A stretch of 64,000 bases of DNA from the NCBI RefSeq assembly GCF_947500255.1, contig NZ_CANMRL010000001.1, positions 868,001 through 932,000 of the forward strand, given 5' to 3'. Each line of letters opens with the position of its first letter. The stretch's first letter is position 1. A program made the translations under genes and the position numbers. Under the pieces are notes generated by a model. That model was not told the origin of the DNA and made no database searches. It was given only the letters and a program-made list of their open reading frames with translations. This DNA comes from an uncultured Psychroserpens sp. Lineage in GTDB: Bacteria > Bacteroidota > Bacteroidia > Flavobacteriales > Flavobacteriaceae. Shown piece by piece: positions 8,876 through 18,009 of the stretch.

Positions 8876-9577
8876 TTAAACATTGTAACAATACTGATAT
8901 AACACACTAAAGTGTTCTTTCATTTTCTCCTTAGCCAATTGAGGGTTTTGGCTTTTTATAGCTTCAAATATTTCTTGATGTTCTTGAATTCCATTTCGAG
9001 CTAAACTTTTATCACACACATGATATTTTTCAAAATTAGTTATGATCTCTGGTGTGATAATAAGCATAAATGTATTCATTGTACTATTCCCGCTAGCTTT
9101 TGCTATAGCTAAATGAAATAGTAAATCTTCTTGTACTGCATCTTGACCGTCTAACACTTTTTTAGTATAAGCTTCGAGTGCTTCTTTCATTTTTTCAAGA
9201 TCTTCATCTGTTCGTCTTAGAGCAGCCAAACGAACTGTTTTAAGTTCTAATAATATTCTTGTTTCAACCAAAGATTTAAAATCTGGATCTTCTAATCTTA
9301 AAATATCTTCAATCATACCATTCATAGCAATCACTCCAATATTTGCGACAAAAGTTCCGCTTTGCGGAATCGATTTTAATAAGCCATAGAATTCAAGTTT
9401 TTGAATAGCTTCTCTCACATTACTTCGGGTAACTCCAAATTTTTCAGACAGCATTCTTTCAGAAGGCAACTTGTCTCCAGGTTCAAGATTTTTACGATTT
9501 ATAAGCTCTCTTATATTAGATATAATTGTCTTCTGAACACTTTGACTATCCTTTTTTGCTAGTATGTCTATTTTCAT
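8876..9577 (-). CDS. GntR-family (FadR/FCD type) regulator, likely repressor of the alginate locus
   Basis: Residues 1-75 form the winged helix (LEPGDKLPSERMLSEKFGVT, NVREAIQKLEFYGLL). Residues ~80-230 form an all-helical FCD ligand domain whose metal-binding His residues are visible (LLFHLAIA, EHQEIF, KEHFSVL). UxuR/FadR-type proteins bind TGGTNNACCA-like palindromes, which is what is found over three promoters in this locus. The GntR-type alginate repressor AusR of Zobellia galactanivorans is the closest functional precedent known to me. First gene of the MFS-SDR-kdgK-kdgA operon. No complete operator was found in front of this gene itself, only a TGGT half. Confidence 0.9.
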   Translation of the reverse strand: MKIDILAKKDSQSVQKTIISNIRELINRKNLEPGDKLPSERMLSEKFGVTRSNVREAIQKLEFYGLLKSIPQSGTFVANIGVIAMNGMIEDILRLEDPDFKSLVETRILLELKTVRLAALRRTDEDLEKMKEALEAYTKKVLDGQDAVQEDLLFHLAIAKASGNSTMNTFMLIITPEIITNFEKYHVCDKSLARNGIQEHQEIFEAIKSQNPQLAKEKMKEHFSVLYQYCYNV

Positions 9578-9666
9578 AATCTTAAGCTCTTTTTTTGTCT
9601 GCTGGTTTTAATCTAAATTTAGGGAAATAATATGCAAGTCACATTAAATCTTTGTTAGTGTTTAAA

Positions 9667-9701
9667 GAATTCTACTTATCCTTTTGAAATAAGTAGAATT
9701 C
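9667..9701 (-). terminator. hairpin terminator after the SusC operon
   Basis: Perfect 13-bp inverted repeat GAATTCTACTTAT (9667-9679) and ATAAGTAGAATTC (9689-9701) with a 9-nt loop, 28 bp after the PL7 stop. The trailing T run on the minus strand is short (CTTTAAA), so termination strength is uncertain. The rest of 9578-9728 holds the unresolved promoter region of the GntR operon. Confidence 0.65.
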
Positions 9702-9728
9702 AATAAGAGACCAATTCAAATTTTTACA

Positions 9729-10658
9729 TTAATGATTAACTTCTAAACTATAATATTTTACTCGAGCAAAAGCGCCTTCATCTCGCGATTGAAAATAATT
9801 TCCCGCTTTAAAATAGTTTTCAAATATTCCCCATCTTGTCATATGAACATTTTCATAAACTTTATATTCAGTATTATTTAAAATAATAACCATCTTACCT
9901 TCAGATACTTTGACTTCGAGTGTAAACTTTTTAAATCCAACTTTTTCTTCAAAATTAAATCCATCATCATTTCCCCAAGCCTCTTCATGCAAAATATCGG
10001 TATCAGATAAGTTTAAATTTTTCAACACCTTAGTTTTTACCCTTATTTTTCCATTATCCCAATAGATTTTTAATATTGGTGGCGCATTATTATCATCTGC
10101 ACCTATAAGATCACGTTGTTCATTAGTTAATCTACCGTGAATTTGCATGATAATGACACGATGGTATTTACCATTTTTATCTCTTGACACCTCTTCCATG
10201 GCAAGTTTGCCTTTCATAACACCTCCTTGTTTAAAGGTCCAATTGGTATTATTATCACCAGGAATCATTTGCTCTCTTAACTCAGATCTGGAATACTTTG
10301 TATTCCTTGTGGTTGAACTTGTTGGTTTCGCATAAAAAATCAATGCTCCTTTAACTGAATCATTATACATATATGTCTTCAGCTTCTCATTATTTGCATA
10401 ATCCAATATCTCAGGTGCTTCAACTTCATAAGGTTTTCCTTTATCATTAGCAATTGGAATAGTGACTTTCCAATGAGACAAGTCAATATCAGGTAATTTT
10501 ACTTTCTTTTTTTTCTTCTTCTTCTTTCTTTTTTTATCCTGTTTTTCAGTTTTTTTATCCGATTCTGTTACGTTACTACTCTTTTCTTGAGAAGAAACAT
10601 TAACTGATATGAATACCATCAATAGAATTGTTAATATTTCTTTTCGGAAGTTTTTCAT
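9729..10658 (-). CDS. PL7 alginate lyase with poly-lysine linker, secreted
   Basis: Endo-acting alginate lyase (Alginate_lyase2 fold), cutting by beta-elimination. Signal peptide at residues 1-23. Residues 35-54 are an extreme lysine-rich stretch (KKRKKKKKKKK) before the catalytic domain (about 56-309). PL7 motifs: SRSELRE (123-129), MQIHG (171-175) and YFKAGNY (282-288), which hold the catalytic Arg, Gln/His and Tyr. Last gene of the SusC-SusD-PKD operon. Its nearest paralogue in the window (32714-33664) has a poly-glutamate linker at the same place. Confidence 0.93.
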   Translation of the reverse strand: MKNFRKEILTILLMVFISVNVSSQEKSSNVTESDKKTEKQDKKRKKKKKKKKVKLPDIDLSHWKVTIPIANDKGKPYEVEAPEILDYANNEKLKTYMYNDSVKGALIFYAKPTSSTTRNTKYSRSELREQMIPGDNNTNWTFKQGGVMKGKLAMEEVSRDKNGKYHRVIIMQIHGRLTNEQRDLIGADDNNAPPILKIYWDNGKIRVKTKVLKNLNLSDTDILHEEAWGNDDGFNFEEKVGFKKFTLEVKVSEGKMVIILNNTEYKVYENVHMTRWGIFENYFKAGNYFQSRDEGAFARVKYYSLEVNH

Positions 10659-10778
10659 TTTATATATTAATTATTCATAATAATTACGAAGTCAGCTCAT
10701 ATGTCTTCGTCTCAATTGTTTTATAACCACCCAGTAACACATTTAGTTTCTGGGTGGTTTTTAATTTTATGCTTATTT

Positions 10779-12746
10779 CTAATCTGTGATCATTATATTA
10801 TCAAAGAAAGCCTCAGCAACATTATCTATGACATCAACATTCCTAACATAAATAACAATCTCATTCGTAGATGCTGTAAATTGGAATGTATGGGTATTAT
10901 AAGCACCACCATCTGTATCGAAAGTATTTGGAATTGCAAAATAGGCATCAATTGCAGGATCAGAAGTCGAGGCATTAATACCTACCTCATCTGCAATTTC
11001 TGTATTTAATATAAATACTTCGGAAGTTATCCCTCCAGCTGTTGTGCTTGCGTCAATAGAGAACGTGTATGTCTCTCCTACCTGCACTTGAACAACCTGA
11101 TACAATCGACGACCTGTTTCGTCAAGTTTTGCTCCTCTAGTTCCGTTGTTTCCACTAGAAGTAGACCCAGCTTGTTCACTATTATCACCATAAAAGGCGT
11201 CAAGCCATGAATCTAAAGCACCGTTATCCCAAAGCGGATCATACGGGCTTGGAATGTCATTTCCATCACAATCTTTAATGGTAGAGTTTGGTGTCATATC
11301 CCAAGCATCAGCATTATCACCAGTACTTTCACCATCACATCCAGGTGTTGTACCATAAAGGTCAAAAGTTCCATTTAAAACCTGTACGACAAAGCCTTCA
11401 GCTACTATAAGTTCTTCAGTTGCAACACTTATACTTCCCGTAATACTAGTTGCTGTTAAAGTCACTGTATAAATCCCATCTTCAGTATAAGTATGCGAAG
11501 GATTCATGCCTGTAAATTGGAAGCCGTCTCCAAATTCCCACAATAACATTACTGCTCCTTCCGAAGCATCCATAAACTCATAAGTTCTATAGTCAGATCC
11601 ATCAACTAAATAGGTAAAAGCAGCAGTGACCGGTGCTTGTATATCAATGTTCTGGCTTAAAGACGTTGACAGATTTGCATCATTAGTAGCTGTAAGTGTC
11701 ACTGTGTATATATCATGTGTGTCATAAACATGAGTAGGAGATTCTTCTGTTGAAGTATTCCCATCACCAAAATCCCATAGGTAACTTGTCGCACCTGTAG
11801 ATGAGTTATTAAATGTATATTCCAAGTAATTAGTTTCACTCTGAACAGAATTAAATCCTGCAGATGGAGGTACAGCACCTTCAGGTGCTACATCAATCGT
11901 GAAGTCATCAAGTCTAGCTTCAACAGGACCATTGGTGAAATAAATTGCAACGGTATTATTGATTCCAGAATTAAATGTTAAGGTCGATTGAACATATACA
12001 GCAGGTTCCGAATCATCGGTTACAGTTACAGAAGCGATTGTAGCATCAAGAGCTTCTTGTGTAGTCTCAGGAGACCCAAACTCTGTTACACCTAAAATTG
12101 ATACAGTTAATGATGGATTAGAAGAATTATCCAACATTGTATAATAATATCTTAGATCATAGTTTGTGTCTGGTTCGACAGTAATTTCTTGATAACCTAT
12201 ACGATCTCCTGCAGGTAACGGCAACTTAGCTCCTTGATCTCCAAATGTTACTGGACTACCCGTAATTTGAATAACGCCGCCTAAATCACTATTTCTCCAT
12301 GAGTCACGGCCATCGCCACCACCACCAGGCAAGGTATCATCTTCAAAACCTGGTTCTAAAATAATTGGTTGAAATGGACCTTCTGCTACTATAACTTCAA
12401 TAGTTACGGTATCTACAGCACCTAATGCATCGCTAGCAGTTAAAGTGACAGAATATGTACCTTCACCAGCCTCAAACGTATGGGTTGGATCTTGTAGGTC
12501 AGAAGTAGCTCCTCCTCCAAAATCCCATGCAAAGGTAGTTGCTTCAGAAGAAAGATTAGTAAAATTAATCGTTCTAAAATCATTGCTATCAGAAGCATAA
12601 GAAAAGTTAGCTTCAGGTGGCACAGTGTCAGCTTTAGAATTAGCGCCTGGTAAATCGTCTCGAAGTGTACAACCAACTAAAAGACTAGCTATAAAGACAC
12701 TTACCAGTAATGTTGTATTACGGAAAATATTTATTTTATTTTTCAT
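10779..12746 (-). CDS. surface lipoprotein with three PKD domains, probable alginate-binding SGBP
   Basis: Lipoprotein signal with lipobox LLVGC (C26). Three PKD modules with the WDFGDG-type signature: WDFGGG (~residue 74), WDFGDG (~residue 325) and WEFGDG (~residue 400), each followed by the YTVTLTA strand. A ~160-residue beta-rich region lies between PKD 1 and 2 and another of ~200 residues lies at the C-terminus (GTFDLYGTTPGCDG onward), both resembling carbohydrate-binding jelly rolls. Its position right after susD matches the surface glycan-binding protein slot of a PUL. No catalytic motif seen. Confidence 0.8.
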   Translation of the reverse strand: MKNKINIFRNTTLLVSVFIASLLVGCTLRDDLPGANSKADTVPPEANFSYASDSNDFRTINFTNLSSEATTFAWDFGGGATSDLQDPTHTFEAGEGTYSVTLTASDALGAVDTVTIEVIVAEGPFQPIILEPGFEDDTLPGGGGDGRDSWRNSDLGGVIQITGSPVTFGDQGAKLPLPAGDRIGYQEITVEPDTNYDLRYYYTMLDNSSNPSLTVSILGVTEFGSPETTQEALDATIASVTVTDDSEPAVYVQSTLTFNSGINNTVAIYFTNGPVEARLDDFTIDVAPEGAVPPSAGFNSVQSETNYLEYTFNNSSTGATSYLWDFGDGNTSTEESPTHVYDTHDIYTVTLTATNDANLSTSLSQNIDIQAPVTAAFTYLVDGSDYRTYEFMDASEGAVMLLWEFGDGFQFTGMNPSHTYTEDGIYTVTLTATSITGSISVATEELIVAEGFVVQVLNGTFDLYGTTPGCDGESTGDNADAWDMTPNSTIKDCDGNDIPSPYDPLWDNGALDSWLDAFYGDNSEQAGSTSSGNNGTRGAKLDETGRRLYQVVQVQVGETYTFSIDASTTAGGITSEVFILNTEIADEVGINASTSDPAIDAYFAIPNTFDTDGGAYNTHTFQFTASTNEIVIYVRNVDVIDNVAEAFFDNIMITD

Positions 12747-12764
12747 CGTTTAATTATTTAAATA

Positions 12765-14216
12765 TTAATATCCTGGGTTTTGCGTCAAAAGACCACCACT
12801 TAGATTTATTTCTCTTGCTGGAATAGGTAACAGTAAGTCTCTACCAGAAAAAACATATCCTCTGTCTGTTGCATGTGCGCTTAATACTTCTTCTGCAACG
12901 CCAAATCTAAGTAGATCAAACCAACGTTGATTCTCAAATGCTAATTCAACACGTCTTTCCGTAAGCAAGTCGTTTTTTGTAATATTAGAAACTAAATCGG
13001 TTAACCCAGCCCTGTCTCTTACTTCTTGAAAAGAATTCAAAGCGTTTGAATTACTTGTTTGTGAACCTCCTGCCATAATCGCCTCAACATGCATTAAAAG
13101 CACATCGGCATAACGCAATACGATATAATCATTACCAGCATTTCGAGCATTCCCACCATATGAAGGAGGCGAGGTCGTAATATCAGATCCATCAGGTAAA
13201 AATTTTATCACTTCATTATCATCTTGACCAAGAATACCAAGATTAGTTATAGAAGCTGCTGTTCTATTGCCTCCATGTGTTGCAAAATCTAAAAAAAGAT
13301 TTGTATTAACAATGTTTTGACCATCCTCTCTTCCTTGACGGAATGCTGAAGTAAATTCAGAAGAAAAACTTTGGCTTTCTAAAGAATTTCCTGTTTCATA
13401 TTGGATAGCAAAAATAATTTCATTGTTTAATTCTGAATAAAACACATCGCTGAAATTACTTTCTAAATCAAATTCTCCGCTGTTGATAATAGATTCACAT
13501 AATTGCTGTGCTCCAGAATAATTAGGACTTGACTGCGTTAAGTATACTTTTGCTAACAACGCTTGTGCTGCTGCCTTTGATGCTCTTGATTTAAAAGAGT
13601 TATCTAAATTATTAACAGCTTCTTGTAAATCTTCTACAATTTGTACATAAATCTGTGCTACAGGAGTTCTAGTAAAAAGTGCTTCGCTATCTGTTGGACC
13701 AACTACCGAAGTAACTAAAGGCACATCACTATATAATCTAACCAAGTTAAAATACGCATAAGCTCTTAAAAATTTAGCTTCAGCTGCATAACTTGCTTGA
13801 TTACTTTCGTCTGCAACATCAATAAAGCTCAGAACATTATTAACTCTGAAAATAACTTGATACATTGATTGATAAAAATCTTCAGATTCTACATTGTTGG
13901 CATTAACCACATATCTGTGAAAATCAGATTTCGAACCTTCGAGTGTTGCATTTCTAGTATTATCGGTACGGTGTTCTGTTAGAAGATGTAAAAATTGGAC
14001 TCCTCTATTTGCTCTACCAATATTAGTTTGTGTGTTTTCATTAACACCTTGGTAGGAGTCATAAATTCCAATAATTCCAGCTAACACATCTTCATCAGAT
14101 TGGAAAAACGATTCTACTGCAACTGCAGTGTCTGGCAATGGATTTAAAAAATCATCGCTACAGGAAGTAAAAATAAGTCCTGTAATGGCAAAGACTAAAT
14201 ATTTTATATGTTTCAT
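12765..14216 (-). CDS. susD: SusD/RagB-family surface glycan-binding lipoprotein
   Basis: 483 aa lipoprotein (lipobox FTSC, then SDDFLNPLPDTAV, the typical SusD N-terminus). Helical TPR-like core with AEAKFLRAYAYFNLVRLY and the C-terminal RVELAFENQRWFDLLRFG, both hallmarks of SusD. It caps the SusC channel on the outer face and delivers oligosaccharides. Fifteen bp downstream of susC; the substrate alginate is inferred from the surrounding lyases. Confidence 0.95.
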   Translation of the reverse strand: MKHIKYLVFAITGLIFTSCSDDFLNPLPDTAVAVESFFQSDEDVLAGIIGIYDSYQGVNENTQTNIGRANRGVQFLHLLTEHRTDNTRNATLEGSKSDFHRYVVNANNVESEDFYQSMYQVIFRVNNVLSFIDVADESNQASYAAEAKFLRAYAYFNLVRLYSDVPLVTSVVGPTDSEALFTRTPVAQIYVQIVEDLQEAVNNLDNSFKSRASKAAAQALLAKVYLTQSSPNYSGAQQLCESIINSGEFDLESNFSDVFYSELNNEIIFAIQYETGNSLESQSFSSEFTSAFRQGREDGQNIVNTNLFLDFATHGGNRTAASITNLGILGQDDNEVIKFLPDGSDITTSPPSYGGNARNAGNDYIVLRYADVLLMHVEAIMAGGSQTSNSNALNSFQEVRDRAGLTDLVSNITKNDLLTERRVELAFENQRWFDLLRFGVAEEVLSAHATDRGYVFSGRDLLLPIPAREINLSGGLLTQNPGY

Positions 14217-14231
14217 AATAAGTTTTTTTTA

Positions 14232-17200
14232 TTAAAAGTCAACGTTTAGACCAAATGTTATTGTTTTAAATATAGGTGTACCCGCTCTTTGAGAGCCATA
14301 AGCTCTTGGATTATTACCATCTACATGTTCTGGATTAAAACCATGATAATCATCAGCAGTGATGTAAATCAAATTTTGAGCTGTAGCATAAAGTCTTAGA
14401 CCTGTTAAACCTAATTTTGATGTTAAATCATCTGGTAAATTATACCCAAGGCTTACATTTCGCAGTGAAAAGTAGTCTGCACTTGCAATAACTTCACTTG
14501 TTAGCACTTTTTCTTGAATGAAAGATTCATGTGGTACAAGACCATCAGCAACTGCTTGTGCTTCTCCACCACTTCTGGTTCTATTACCAAACCAATTATA
14601 GAAGTATTGATCCCCTATATTATTTACTTGGGCTCCAAGGCTTCCTTGTACCATAAACGAGAAGTCAAAGGCTCCAATTCTAAAGTCATTAGTAAAACTA
14701 TATATTAAATCTGGGTAAGGATCTCCTAAAATAGTTTTATCCTCTTCGGTAATTACACCATCACCATTTAAATCTCTTACTATAGTATCATCGGCTTGAC
14801 CATTAATTCGATTCCAAGGATTGTCAACATAAGTTGTTCTGAAATCAGTATCATTATAAGCTTCGGTATCTACTACATAACCCCAGAAAGATGAAATAGG
14901 TTCACCTATTCGGTTAATCCATTGTGAGTTTCTACCATAAGTATCTTCTATTAGCGCATTATTCGAATCACCAAAACTTAGTAATTCATTTTGGTTAGTA
15001 GATGCTATAAGAGTTGAACTCCAAGAGAAATTCTCTCTTGAGATATTTTTAGTTCTTAACTCTAGTTCCCATCCTCTGTTTTGCACCTCACCTAAATTCA
15101 CAATACCGCTTGTAAATCCAGTAACGTAAGACACAGGATTTTCTAATAATAATTCGTCACTAGTTCTTTGATAATAATCCAACGATCCTGATATTCTATT
15201 ATTTAAAAATCCAAAATCTACTGCAGGATTAAATTCTTCTGAAGCCTCCCATTGTAACAAAGTATTTGCTATGTTAAGTGGTGAAACACCAGGAGTTATA
15301 TTGCCTCCAGTAATAGCATTTGAATTTTGTAACAATGCCAAATAAGGCCATGCATTTACATTACCATCACCTACATTAAAATTCTCAGCACCTGTAAAAC
15401 CATAACTAGCTCTAAACTTTAATCTGCTTATGACATCACTATCTAATAAGAAATCTTCATTGTGTACATTCCAACCTACAGATGCGGCTGGGAAATTACC
15501 CCATTTTGAGTTGATCCCAAAAACAGAACTACCATCACGTCTAAAAGAAGCATTGAATAAATATTTATCCTTATAAGCATAATTAACTCTGGCAAAATAA
15601 CCTACTTTCTTTCTGTTTTCATTCACCTCACCATAATTAGCTATTTGAGTAGCACCTTGCAAGTTTGGAAGCAAATCATTAGTATACCCATTACCGATAA
15701 CACCGCTGTTTTCACTTTTTCTTTGCTGTACGGTCATACCTACCAGTAAATTAAACTCATGATCATTATTAAATATTTTGTTATAGGAAATCGTATTATC
15801 TGAAATCACTCTTGAACGAAATCTATTCTGTAAATCATATTGTGCTCTACTTGCTCCGGATGCATGATAATTTGTACCGTCCCATCTTGTTCTCTTTCTT
15901 TGTTCTAAAGTAATACCGAGAGATGTTTTTGCTGTTAATCCGTCTAAAATTTCATAGCTTAAATATGTAGAACCAAATAACTTAGTATTAAACTCATAAT
16001 GTTCTCTCTCAACATATTGTTGATATGGGTTTGAATCTCCCGAAGTACGAGGTCTTTCGTTGTTACCATCGTTGTCCAAATCCAAGTTTATTAAATGATT
16101 CTCTAAAAAGTAATCTCCTACACCTACATCAGGATATGTATCCGTATTAATAAATTGTAGTGTCTCTTCGGTATGAAATATTGGCAACCATGGTGATTGA
16201 CGTGTAGGATTATGTATTGATGTAGGTAATCTTCTTTGCTCAGTATAAGATGGCGTAGCTCTAACTCCAAACTTAAACCTATCACCTAATTTAGAATCAA
16301 CTTTTAGGGCTGCCGTATACAATTTGTAATCATCGGTTATTACAACACCTTCATCATGAAGGTATCTTAAGGATGTACTAAATTTAGTACTCTTTGATCC
16401 TCCACGCGCTGCAAAGGAATGACTTGTAATAGTACCACCATTAAAAAAAACATCTTGCCAATCTCTATCAATACCTGTGGTAGCAACTAATAATTGTGCA
16501 TATAAAGTTTCTCCTGAAAGTGTACCTGTTGCAGCCTGCTCTATTCTAGCCCAATCTGCTACACTTTTTCTATAATCATCACTTCCATGTGCATCTTTAA
16601 AACCTAGGTAGGTTTGATAGCTAAATCTTGTTTTTCCTTCCTGACCACTTTTTGTAGTAATAAGTATAACACCATTAGAACCTTCACTACCATAAATAGC
16701 AGCTGATGCAGCATCTTTCAACACTTCAAAAGACTCCACATCGTTCATATCAATGTTACCAAGAAATTCAGAGTTAACAACTACACCATCAACTACAACT
16801 GCAGGACCTGAATCTGCTGTAATAGATCCAACACCTCTAATAGTAACGGTAGGTGCACCACCGGCTTCTGCATTTGTTGATTGGATATTAACCCCAGATA
16901 CTTGACCTATCAAGGCATCATCTACCCTTGAAACAGGTATTTGGTCTAATTTTTCATTAGTTACCTTAGAAATCGCTCCTGTTAAATGACTCTTCTTTTG
17001 AGTACCATAACCAATAACTACAACCTCATCAAGTTTACTTGCGTCTTCAACAAGTGAAATGGATACAGTTGTTTGATCTCCAACAATAATTGTTTTTGTC
17101 ACGAAACCTAAATAAGAGAATTGAAGTACATCTCCTTTTGTCACTTGGATTTCAAATTTTCCATCAAAATCCGTTGAAGCCCCTCTTGTAGTTTTTAAAA

Positions 17201-17339
17201 CTAAAATGTTTACACCTGGAATAGGTTGACTATCGACTTCAGAAACAACGCTACCCTTGAGTAGGAAACTGTCTTGGGCAAACATTGTTACGCTGAATAG
17301 TAATAAAACTATTAGCAGCAGTTTGTTTTTTAAATTCAT
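14232..17339 (-). CDS. susC: SusC/RagA TonB-dependent outer-membrane transporter
   Basis: 1035 aa. Signal peptide to about residue 21 (VTMFAQ), carboxypeptidase-regulatory-like domain (~25-100; GVNILVLKTTRGASTDFDGKF), TonB box-like VVIGYGTQKK (~108-117), plug domain with SITADSGPAVVVDGV, then a 22-strand barrel. Energised by TonB, it imports alginate oligomers into the periplasm together with SusD. First gene of the operon susC-susD-PKD lipoprotein-PL7. A promoter and tandem operator lie about 200 bp upstream, leaving a long structured leader. Confidence 0.96.
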   Translation of the reverse strand: MNLKNKLLLIVLLLFSVTMFAQDSFLLKGSVVSEVDSQPIPGVNILVLKTTRGASTDFDGKFEIQVTKGDVLQFSYLGFVTKTIIVGDQTTVSISLVEDASKLDEVVVIGYGTQKKSHLTGAISKVTNEKLDQIPVSRVDDALIGQVSGVNIQSTNAEAGGAPTVTIRGVGSITADSGPAVVVDGVVVNSEFLGNIDMNDVESFEVLKDAASAAIYGSEGSNGVILITTKSGQEGKTRFSYQTYLGFKDAHGSDDYRKSVADWARIEQAATGTLSGETLYAQLLVATTGIDRDWQDVFFNGGTITSHSFAARGGSKSTKFSTSLRYLHDEGVVITDDYKLYTAALKVDSKLGDRFKFGVRATPSYTEQRRLPTSIHNPTRQSPWLPIFHTEETLQFINTDTYPDVGVGDYFLENHLINLDLDNDGNNERPRTSGDSNPYQQYVEREHYEFNTKLFGSTYLSYEILDGLTAKTSLGITLEQRKRTRWDGTNYHASGASRAQYDLQNRFRSRVISDNTISYNKIFNNDHEFNLLVGMTVQQRKSENSGVIGNGYTNDLLPNLQGATQIANYGEVNENRKKVGYFARVNYAYKDKYLFNASFRRDGSSVFGINSKWGNFPAASVGWNVHNEDFLLDSDVISRLKFRASYGFTGAENFNVGDGNVNAWPYLALLQNSNAITGGNITPGVSPLNIANTLLQWEASEEFNPAVDFGFLNNRISGSLDYYQRTSDELLLENPVSYVTGFTSGIVNLGEVQNRGWELELRTKNISRENFSWSSTLIASTNQNELLSFGDSNNALIEDTYGRNSQWINRIGEPISSFWGYVVDTEAYNDTDFRTTYVDNPWNRINGQADDTIVRDLNGDGVITEEDKTILGDPYPDLIYSFTNDFRIGAFDFSFMVQGSLGAQVNNIGDQYFYNWFGNRTRSGGEAQAVADGLVPHESFIQEKVLTSEVIASADYFSLRNVSLGYNLPDDLTSKLGLTGLRLYATAQNLIYITADDYHGFNPEHVDGNNPRAYGSQRAGTPIFKTITFGLNVDF

Positions 17340-17488
17340 AATTAATCTTTTTGAATTGAATTAGTTAGTAATTACAATTACTTGAAGTCAATGCATAGCA
17401 AATTAATATGTTTTTGTACCTTTGCTTATGTATTTACTTTTAAGTAATTACATCATTTTTTTTACTTCGGTTTAAAGAAGTATTTTTT

Positions 17489-17515
17489 AAAAGGATAGGC
17501 CCACCCTGTCCTTTT
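17489..17515 (-). promoter_or_regulatory. leader hairpin upstream of susC (attenuator or terminator)
   Basis: Inverted repeat AAAAGGATAGG (17489-17499) and CCTGTCCTTTT (17505-17515), 11 bp with one G-T pair and a 5-nt loop, followed by A/T runs on both sides. It lies between the susC promoter (17554-17584) and the susC start, so it would be transcribed in the leader. It could instead end the kdgF operon coming from upstream. A second small repeat, TACTTC...GAAGTA, follows at about 17463-17482. Confidence 0.55.
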
Positions 17516-17532
17516 TTTAGTTTAAAAAAAAT

Positions 17533-17555
17533 TGGTTTACCAGATTGGTTTACCA
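17533..17555. promoter_or_regulatory. tandem GntR-type operator of the susC operon
   Basis: Two copies of TGGTTTACCA (17533-17542 and 17546-17555), start-to-start distance 13 bp. Each copy is a dyad TGGT-TT-ACCA. The block is nearly identical to the one at 33688-33710 and overlaps the last two bases of the -7 box, the usual place for a repressor. Confidence 0.8.
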
Positions 17556-17584
17556 AATATATATAAATTTTTGTTAAATCCAAC
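17554..17584 (-). promoter_or_regulatory. promoter of the susC operon
   Basis: On the minus strand: GTTG (17581-17584), 19 bp, then TATATTTG (17554-17561), an exact TAnnTTTG box. The 310-bp gap 17340-17649 thus holds a promoter, an operator and a ~200-nt leader; no gene was found in it. Confidence 0.75.
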
Positions 17585-17649
17585 GATTTCGTAAAATATT
17601 ATACCTAAAAGTCACAAATCGATAAAAAAACTAGCAAAAAATTAAATAT

Positions 17650-17997
17650 TTACTCCATGAAGTCTTCTCGAATAGGGCTAAATACATCAATTAAGACACC
17701 TTCTTCAGTACAAGTTGCGCCATGTAATACATGTGGTGGGATATAAACCGTATCTCCTCCTTTTACGATTTTGGTTTCGTCGCCTATAGAAAACTCAAAA
17801 GCGCCACTTTCTACGTAAGTCACTTGACTATGATAATGTTCATGCTTGTAACCAATTCCTCCTTTATCGAAATGTACTTTTACCAACATAATTTTGTCAT
17901 CATAGCCCATTATTTTTCGCTTTACGCCCTCTCCTACCTTTTCCCATTCAAGGTCTTTGTCTAAGATAAATTCTTTACTTGCTCCAAATGTTTTCAT
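17650..17997 (-). CDS. kdgF: KdgF-type cupin, unsaturated uronate linearisation
   Basis: Single-domain cupin of 115 aa. Metal-binding pattern H52, H54 and Q58 (HEHYHSQ) in the first cupin motif and H92 in PHVLHGA in the second. KdgF converts 4,5-unsaturated monouronates released by lyases into the linear keto sugar DEH. It lies 12 bp after the PL17 gene that makes those monouronates and is the last gene of the PL6-PL17-kdgF operon. Confidence 0.93.
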   Translation of the reverse strand: MKTFGASKEFILDKDLEWEKVGEGVKRKIMGYDDKIMLVKVHFDKGGIGYKHEHYHSQVTYVESGAFEFSIGDETKIVKGGDTVYIPPHVLHGATCTEEGVLIDVFSPIREDFME

Positions 17998-18009
17998 GTG
18001 TTTTAATTT

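Noticed and set aside
10701-11009. Plus-strand reading frame opposite the PKD lipoprotein
   Set aside because: Shadow of the minus-strand gene; low-complexity translation without family features.
17417-17424. TACCTTTG on the plus strand, a perfect -7 box
   Set aside because: It would drive an antisense transcript in a region with no plus-strand gene and lacks a -33 element; likely chance in AT-rich DNA.
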